From Methylobacterium sp. NMS14P (lineage in GTDB: Bacteria; Pseudomonadota; Alphaproteobacteria; Rhizobiales; Beijerinckiaceae): DNA of 64,000 nt. Position 1 is the stretch's first letter. Each line of letters begins with the position of its first letter. The notes under the pieces were generated by a model. It was given only the letters and a program-made list of their open reading frames with translations, was not told the DNA's origin and did no database searches. A program made the translations under genes and the position numbers. Shown here one piece after another: positions 58,894 to 64,000 of the stretch. The stretch lies in assembly GCF_028583545.1 (NCBI RefSeq), contig NZ_CP087106.1:4398501-4462500 (forward strand), written 5' to 3'.

Positions 58894-59337
58894 CGGCGGC
58901 CGGGCATCGGGCGGCCTCGGCCGTTCGGATGGCCCAGAAGGCCGCCGCGCGGGTCTCGACCTCTGTCGGCTGCGCGCCCACCGCGACAGCGTCGGCGTCT
59001 CAACATCGACCGGCCGAACTTCGCGCGATCAAGCCTCGCGCGCTCAACCAATGCGGGCGACCTGCCGCGGGCCGTCGAAGCCTTCCTCAAACGGGACCGG
59101 CCGCCTGAGATCATCCCGCGGCCGCGGGGCGAGCGTGACCGAGCCGCCCTCCGCCGTAGCGCGGGCTCTTCTTCAGCATTCCCGAGACAGGTCGCTCTGC
59201 GAGCGCTCTCGATCCGGATCCCGCCTCTACGCCGGGGAGCCAGGGCGACGTCGTCTCCGAGACGCCGACTCGTTAATTACTAATCAGCCCAGCACAGGGG
59301 CTTGGACGTCCCCCACGCGCGGCATGGGGCGGTAGAC
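58894..59337. other. Gap without a gene
   Basis: 444 nt. Frames on both strands are uneven and without plausible starts. A small AT-rich patch TTAATTACTAATCA at about 59275 stands out. Possibly the remains of an older gene. Confidence 0.4.
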
Positions 59338-59586
59338 CTACTCTCCTTCTGCAGCGTCTTCGCCGTCCGTCACGCCCAGAGCGGCCTTCTCGGCAAGGAG
59401 CGTCGCCAACGCGGATCGGATGCGGTCGCCCTGCTCAGCGTAGGGCAGATCGGCCGCCTCGAGTAGCGCGCTGCGGTACCGCGTCTGGATCGCAGCCAGC
59501 TGCGTCGGCAGTCCCACTTTGCGGGGCGGCTTCTCGTCGACCACGACCTTCAGCGGCTTCTTCTTGGCGGGCGTCTTTCCGGGCAT
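59338..59586 (-). CDS. Small basic protein of unknown function
   Basis: 82 residues from ATG 59586. A basic N-terminus MPGKTPAKKKPLKVVVDE, then helices with Ala/Leu, and an acidic end. No domain. Moderate codon usage. Unknown. Confidence 0.45.
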   Translation of the reverse strand: MPGKTPAKKKPLKVVVDEKPPRKVGLPTQLAAIQTRYRSALLEAADLPYAEQGDRIRSALATLLAEKAALGVTDGEDAAEGE

Positions 59587-60088
59587 GCCGAGCCAAGCCG
59601 CGTGCAGGTCCCCGGTTCCGCCGCTTCGCGTCCTCCACCGATCGCGCAGTCCATATTGGGCTCGGCGACGCCTGACGTTTCGGTGCGGGTGCGGGCGGGG
59701 CTGATGAGCCGGCGCGACTGGAAGACCAAGCTCGAGATGCGCACGCCGCGCCATACGACCCAGGTCGGCGAGATGCCGGTGGCGCACGCACAGGCCGCGC
59801 ACCGTCCGGCGCGCGATTGTCCTGGATGGATCTCCGCCGGTCCGCCGCTGAGCGGCTCTGCTTGGATGCCAACGTCGCCGTGCCCGCGCACCACCCATCG
59901 CGCATGGCGGACGGTTGACGCGGCAGCCGCCCCGATGCTTCTCTCGGGTCAGGCCGATGCAGCCTGCCGCTCGCGCCCTTCGGGGTACGGTGAACGCATC
60001 GATGCACGCGACCGCGAACCCGCACCACGGGTCGGCCGGTCGGCAAGGCGAGCACCGACCTCACGGTCGATCCGGTCCGGGGATCAGC
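59587..60088. other. Gap without a gene
   Basis: 502 nt. A frame beginning MSRRDWKTKLEMRTPRHTTQ at about 59704 can be read but has no ribosome-binding site or family match. Nothing else of note. Confidence 0.4.
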
Positions 60089-60847
60089 ATGCCCACCGTC
60101 GATGAAGCCAAGTCCATGGCCCGCGCCGTGGAGAGCGCTCTGCGTGCCAAGAACGTCACCATCACCCACGGTGAGTGTCTCGACATCGTGGCTCGCCAGT
60201 TCGGTCTGAAGGACTGGAACGTCCTCTCTGCTCAGGCCAAGCGATCGGAGGCGGCCGCACGCCGCCGCATCACGTCGCTCAAGGGGTGGGCGCTGCTCGC
60301 CGAGCATCCTGACGCCTACGATCACGGAGCCGACGCCGACCCGACGGTCCGCGGCGGCGATGTCGCCCTCATCCGACACGATCCCGTGCTCGGGCCGCGG
60401 CGCTACCCCGACCCCGTCCGCGCGTTCGCCTGCTACATGCAGAGCGTGTCAGCGGTGCCGTTTCGCGGTCGGCGCGTGGCCATCGGCGCCAAGCTTCGCT
60501 GCCAGGACGTGACCCACGGTGCGACGCTGTGGGCGCGGGTGGACGCGATGCCGGGACACACCTTCGCGTTCGACAACTTGAAGGATGCCCCTGACGGCTG
60601 GCTGTTTGGCAATACGTCATGGGTCGAACGCCGCGTGGTGCTCGATGTCTGCGCCGAGGCGATCTCGCTGCATTTCGGCTTCTTCCTGAAGGGCCGGGGC
60701 GCTCTCTGGGCAGCGGATTTTCGTGTTGAGGAGGCCGCTGCGGCGGCGCTGACCGCGCCGCCCTTTCCACCACGGTCACGGGAGGCCGCGTGGAGCGCAC
60801 CGACGAACCTGACGTTCTCGGAGGTGATAGGCTCCTCGCCTGTCTGA
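60089..60847 (+). CDS. Glyoxalase-superfamily N-domain fused to a beta-sandwich
   Basis: 252 residues from ATG 60089. The first 60 residues match the glyoxalase-superfamily helical domain (MARAVESALRAKNVTITHGE, RQFGLKDWNVLSAQ). The rest reads as a beta-sandwich: KGWALLAEHPDAYDHGADAD, RRVAIGAKLRCQDV, ATLWARVDAM, AFDNLKDAPDG, RRVVLDVCAEAISLHFGFFL, and VRGALWAADFRVEEV-like end. A similar domain occurs C-terminally in some bacterial regulators. Function unknown; the fusion looks intact. Confidence 0.7.
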   Translation: MPTVDEAKSMARAVESALRAKNVTITHGECLDIVARQFGLKDWNVLSAQAKRSEAAARRRITSLKGWALLAEHPDAYDHGADADPTVRGGDVALIRHDPVLGPRRYPDPVRAFACYMQSVSAVPFRGRRVAIGAKLRCQDVTHGATLWARVDAMPGHTFAFDNLKDAPDGWLFGNTSWVERRVVLDVCAEAISLHFGFFLKGRGALWAADFRVEEAAAAALTAPPFPPRSREAAWSAPTNLTFSEVIGSSPV

Positions 60848-61224
60848 TCGCTGTCGCGCGGCGATCGCGTTCCGCGGCGTGGCTCGCATGGTAGCGAACG
60901 TCATCCCATGCGAACCGGGCCGGGCGGACGACCGCTCTCCAGCCCGAACCGACGCTGCGGCAGCGTCGCCCCGATCAGAGGGATCAGAGGCCCTTCCCTG
61001 GCCCCAGAACCGGACATTCGAAGGCCGGTCCAGGCGGAAGGGCGATCACATTGATAGTGGTCGGTGCCTACGGCTCATCGTCGTGTCCTGACCGGCGCCA
61101 CACCGGACCGGCGGATCGGCCGGCACGGTGATGCGGGACGCGACGCACGCAAGGCGGGCAGGCATCGCTGGATGAGCCGCATCGCCAGCGAAGGCCCGAG
61201 GGAAGCCGATGCGAGGGCCGACAT
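60848..61224. other. Gap without a gene
   Basis: 377 nt between two convergent genes. No plausible coding frame, no hairpin of terminator strength was seen. Confidence 0.4.
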
Positions 61225-62307
61225 TCACCCTCCTCGCGGGCCGCGGTTCATGACGTTGTACCATTCCCGCATGCGATCGACTTGCAGTGTGTGTGAGATC
61301 GAACCCGCCGCATCGCGACCGATCGCCCGAAGCTGGCTGGGCGTCTGCCCGTAGATCTCCTTGAAAACCCGGGAACAGTGGCTGATGTTCGAGAAGCCGA
61401 GCGTGAACGCGAGGCTGGAGATTTGGCGCCCCTCATCCGGTCGGAGCATGAGACTTTTTAGCCGCGCGGCACGGCGCTTGGCGATGGTCATCTCGATGCC
61501 GCCAACCGCCCGGAATGCGCGGTACAACGAACTTCGCGAGACGCCGGTACGACGGGCGATCAAGTCCACGTCGAGATTGAGCCCGAGGTTGTCGTCGATG
61601 AACAACTCCGCCCGCAATCGCCTCGACGCTTCCAGTTCCGTCTCACCGGAGCATCCGTCATGGATGTCCACCCGGTCTCCCTCGATCTGGCCGAGCAGAC
61701 CGGCGAGGAGTTGACTGCTCCCGATCTCCAAGTCGCTCGAGAAGCTCGCTGCGCGTCGGGCGATCGAGAGAACAGCTTTGCCGATCGAGTTCGGCAGGTT
61801 CCTTGAAAGGATGTGCCCGTGCAAGCGCCGCGCGTTCGGTGCGGCGGCCTCGACCAAATCGCGGGCCAGGATGACGGTAACGTAGTCGGCATCCTCCACC
61901 CGGGTTCGCATCGGCTGCGTCGCGTCGAAGAGCACGGCATCGCCCGGTGCGAGCCGACGCTCGTCTCCGCTGCGCCCACTCGCGATCCGACCCGAGCGCA
62001 GGACCTGCAGGTAGTAGTGGTCGAAATCGTCACGTCGGATCTGTGTGCTGTCTCGGAGATGCTCCGCGCCGACAAGCTGTCGATTGAACAGCGTGAGCCT
62101 GTCAGAATGGTAGGCTATGACGGTCGCCTCAAAGGCATCTCCCAGTCGAGATACCCCTGCCCCACTCGCCCCGACAAGGTCATGATAGACACCGAAACTA
62201 TCCGGTGATTTTCTGCCCAAGATCGTGCGATGCGGCGCACCCCGTTCGCGATAACCGTTAGACTGCATCGGGACCCTGTACGCCTTCGAGACTCGTGAAG
62301 AGTCCAT
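61225..62307 (-). CDS. AraC-family transcriptional regulator
   Basis: 360 residues from ATG 62307 with GGAGG 9 nt before; a second ATG at 62268 is an alternative. The AraC-binding-like N-terminal half contains RDDFDHYYLQVLRSGR and APGDAVLFDATQPMR. The C-terminal double HTH has VDLIARRTGVSRSSLYRAF and ISSLAFTLGFSNISHCSRVF. Ligand and targets unknown. It overlaps the 69-residue gene by 50 nt. Confidence 0.9.
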   Translation of the reverse strand: MDSSRVSKAYRVPMQSNGYRERGAPHRTILGRKSPDSFGVYHDLVGASGAGVSRLGDAFEATVIAYHSDRLTLFNRQLVGAEHLRDSTQIRRDDFDHYYLQVLRSGRIASGRSGDERRLAPGDAVLFDATQPMRTRVEDADYVTVILARDLVEAAAPNARRLHGHILSRNLPNSIGKAVLSIARRAASFSSDLEIGSSQLLAGLLGQIEGDRVDIHDGCSGETELEASRRLRAELFIDDNLGLNLDVDLIARRTGVSRSSLYRAFRAVGGIEMTIAKRRAARLKSLMLRPDEGRQISSLAFTLGFSNISHCSRVFKEIYGQTPSQLRAIGRDAAGSISHTLQVDRMREWYNVMNRGPRGG

Positions 62308-62467
62308 GATCACCGTCCTCCACCGACGGATCGGATGCGATCACGCGCCCGATGATCGAGCGGGTGTCCGTGCCGCTCATCCCGGTTCCCCGCGCGAAGC
62401 TGCGCAACCGCTCCATCAGGCGTTCGCCGGCCGTCGCGCGGCCGGCTTCGGGATCAGTCTCGCTCAT
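62258..62467 (-). CDS. Small protein of unknown function, coupled pair (2)
   Basis: 69 residues, MSETDPEAGRATAGERLMER..., overlapping the preceding gene as ATGA (62464-62467) and the AraC start by 50 nt. The overlap with AraC casts doubt on its 3' end. No domain. Confidence 0.4.
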   Translation of the reverse strand: MSETDPEAGRATAGERLMERLRSFARGTGMSGTDTRSIIGRVIASDPSVEDGDHGLFTSLEGVQGPDAV

Positions 62468-62712
62468 TCCGTCACCGGGTGCGCCAGCAGGACCGCGGTC
62501 CGGACCACGTTGCGCTTCCAGACCGGCTCGTCGGTGGTCAGCGCCTCGGCCGCACGGGTGTTCGTGCGGCGCACCTCGACGAGGTCGAGCATCCAGCCCT
62601 CCGCGAGGGAATGGACTTCGGTCGCCATCTCCGCGGACGCGGCGTCGATCTCTTGGTCGACGACCTCGGCTGCCTCGCTCGGCTCGGGGACGGTCGGGGG
62701 TTGCTTGACCAT
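62464..62712 (-). CDS. Small acidic protein of unknown function, coupled pair (1)
   Basis: 82 residues from ATG 62712, MVKQPPTVPEPSEAAEVVDQ..., Ala/Glu-rich helix, ending VLLAHPVTE. ATGA overlap with the 69-residue gene. No domain or membrane segment recognised. Confidence 0.45.
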   Translation of the reverse strand: MVKQPPTVPEPSEAAEVVDQEIDAASAEMATEVHSLAEGWMLDLVEVRRTNTRAAEALTTDEPVWKRNVVRTAVLLAHPVTE

Positions 62713-62920
62713 TCGATCCTCTGCCGGGGCCTGTGCCGACTCCTGTACCGACCCTCGAATGGCTCGCGGGCCTGCTTTTACGGCGCCCTCGAAGGGTAGC
62801 GCGAACGAGCGAGGAACGGGATGCGCCGACTTCGCGCCTTGACGAGGCGCCCCCAAACGTAGTCAAAAGCGCTTCTGACGCACAGAAACCGCCATTTTCC
62901 TCAATGGTTTCAGAGCGCCT

Positions 62921-62995
<75 letters not shown>

Positions 62996-63439
62996 TATCC
63001 TTCAAAGACTTAGGTCTATTTTCTCCTCCGCCGAGGCCCATACTCCCCAGCTGGGGTAGCAGTGGGGGTAACGGCGGGGGTGTTTTGCTGGCTACTGCTG
63101 CCCGCACCGGATGTGCGAGCGGCGGTCATAAGTGGCAGCTGGGCACGCCTGCACCTCGGCTTAGCTGTGCGTTGTCGGCGCGCCTTGAGGGGGTTGTTCG
63201 TCGACAGTCCACGCCCGCCTCAAGCTCGCCCCCAGCAGTTCGGGCGGGCGTGGATGCTGAGATCCGGCCAGCAAGAACGGAAACCGGTTCCGTTTTTCAA
63301 AAGCGCTACGGTATCGTGTCTGCGGCCGGATCGGCCCCGAAAGTGGGGAACCGATCCCCCACCCTTAACCCTCGCAGCTTGACGGCCGGATCTGATCACT
63401 TTCATCGGGAGAGATGTCAACGGACGCCCCGCAGAACTC
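62996..63439. other. Gap without a gene, hairpin-rich
   Basis: 444 nt after tRNA-Thr. AGATCCGGCC...GCAAG at about 63260-63275 and CTTG..GGCCGGATCT at about 63383-63398 form a near-perfect inverted pair about 110 nt apart, enclosing the hairpin at 63276. It resembles the noncoding end of a mobile element but no transposase or integrase is visible in the window. Confidence 0.4.
63276..63297 (+). terminator. Terminator-like hairpin downstream of tRNA-Thr
   Basis: AACGGAA (63276-63282) pairs with TTCCGTT (63288-63294), loop 5 nt, followed by TTT. Confidence 0.45.
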
Positions 63440-63553
63440 ATGCAGAACATCACTCAAGTGAGTGTTTTACTTATTCCACAACCGAAGCAAGGCGAGCAAC
63501 CGAAAATTATTAGATTTGCTTTCGAAGAGGCGCTGAAGAGAGATAAATCCTAG
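63440..63553 (+). CDS. AT-rich short ORF, possible gene remnant
   Basis: 37 residues from ATG 63440 (MQNITQVSVLLIPQPKQGEQ..., ending EEALKRDKS). The same frame is open upstream for 13 codons reading ITFIGRDVNGRPAEL, so it may be the tail of a lost gene. Codon use is AT-rich, unlike the rest of the window. It ends exactly where the next frame opens. Confidence 0.3.
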   Translation: MQNITQVSVLLIPQPKQGEQPKIIRFAFEEALKRDKS

Positions 63554-63852
63554 TAAAAATAGATATATTTATAGCAATTGCACTGCCGGGCACACGAATA
63601 ATTCTGGGACTTGCGAATAATTCGAAGACTGTCGCTTGGCCGATTGTTGCCTGCTATGAATTCCGCAGTGCAATCATCGATTTCTTGAAGAGAACTCAAA
63701 AGCGGAAAGCAAGCCCGACCGGGGTTAGCACCGAGATGCTTTCTGCAACGCAGCAGATTGAAACTTTGAAGAATGCGCAGGAGGCAGCGAGAAGCAGGAC
63801 GTCTGCTGGATTTACCCCGTCAGATTTCGTATATATGTTAGAATATGAATAA
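63547..63852 (+). pseudogene. AT-rich open frame without a start codon
   Basis: About 100 codons, open from 63547 to TAA 63850-63852. It reads VKIDIFIAIALPGTRIILG..., a hydrophobic start, then ACYEFRSAIIDFLKRTQKRK and a hydrophilic tail ending SDFVYMLEYE. The protein-like pattern suggests it was coding, but no ATG, GTG or TTG precedes the hydrophobic part. Either the 5' end was lost or a frameshift joins it to the ORF before it. Confidence 0.35.
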
Positions 63853-64000
63853 TTGGCGGCAGCCATAGATCGCAATCCTGCCACCAGACCTCAAGATTAG
63901 CTTGAATCAGCAAAGCTGATGGCAGCAGTTCCCGCAAACAAAGGTCAATATGAGATTATACACCGCTACAGCGTTTTCGGTTTGAGCTGAGTCGTGCGTT

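Noticed and set aside
59704..60105. A plus frame beginning MSRRDWKTKLEMRTPRHTTQ
   Set aside because: No ribosome-binding site and composition shifts halfway; there is no recognisable family, so it was not listed as a gene.
62996..63600. Integrase or transposase gene after tRNA-Thr
   Set aside because: All frames were read. None shows the Arg-His-Arg-Tyr or DDE pattern; any integrase would lie beyond the window.

Overview
The window is GC-rich alphaproteobacterial chromosome. Gene content and order suggest Hyphomicrobiales, most likely Methylobacterium or a close relative: a single CpdR-like receiver, a TIGR02301 protein, an HWE-type histidine kinase, a PotA/PotD-like importer next to a hydantoinase, and a K+-independent-type H+-pyrophosphatase. 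The genus is an inference from general knowledge; no search was run.

Layout. 1-4545: 3' end of a dihydropyrimidinase/hydantoinase, then a four-gene polyamine-type ABC importer. 4546-7042: structured leader and rplY, convergent pdxH, two small secreted proteins. 7386-13870: two-domain GINT-like glycosyltransferase, KefC-like antiporter, MATE exporter, DUF937 protein, cupin. 13904-14806 (minus): a frameshifted nuclease-toxin domain and an overlapping immunity-like gene. 15039-18723: glyA, nrdR, ribD, ribE. 18836-24583 (minus): thioesterase, then the prkA-yeaH-spoVR stress operon. 24802-30338 (minus): secreted protein, small conserved gene, and a lipid/nucleoid operon (cytochrome-bc1 chaperone, DUF177, plsX, fabH, ihfA, merR). 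30494-37106: bamE, then on minus HAD phosphatase with HWE kinase, an old-yellow-enzyme reductase and hppA. 37628-40736: a small gene with a CtrA-like box upstream, then thiL-nusB-ribH and a CMD-family protein on minus. 40890-49552: plus-strand housekeeping run with many 4-nt stop/start overlaps (SDR, secreted protein, Nudix, TIGR02301, ygfZ, tag, HD, PTP, xseB, dxs). 49877-53001 (minus): tartrate/D-malate dehydrogenase and a ClC channel. 53222-58893: tRNA-His, hpt, cpdR-like gene, then a run of nine small proteins including PilZ and DUF1488. 59338-62712: accessory region with a glyoxalase-superfamily/beta-sandwich protein and an AraC regulator. 62921-64000: tRNA-Thr followed by a compositional drop to AT-rich DNA holding ORF fragments, probably the edge of acquired DNA.

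How genes work together. Riboflavin and cofactor genes are split: ribD-ribE behind nrdR, ribH with nusB and thiL, pdxH alone. Membrane-lipid and NADH/energy functions are linked in DUF177-plsX-fabH. prkA-yeaH-spoVR forms the conserved starvation/stress unit. Three copies of a roughly 90-nt palindromic repeat and several strong hairpins mark intergenic junctions. The most notable accessory find is the orphan PD-(D/E)xK-like toxin broken by a slip in a CG-dinucleotide run, with its immunity gene retained.
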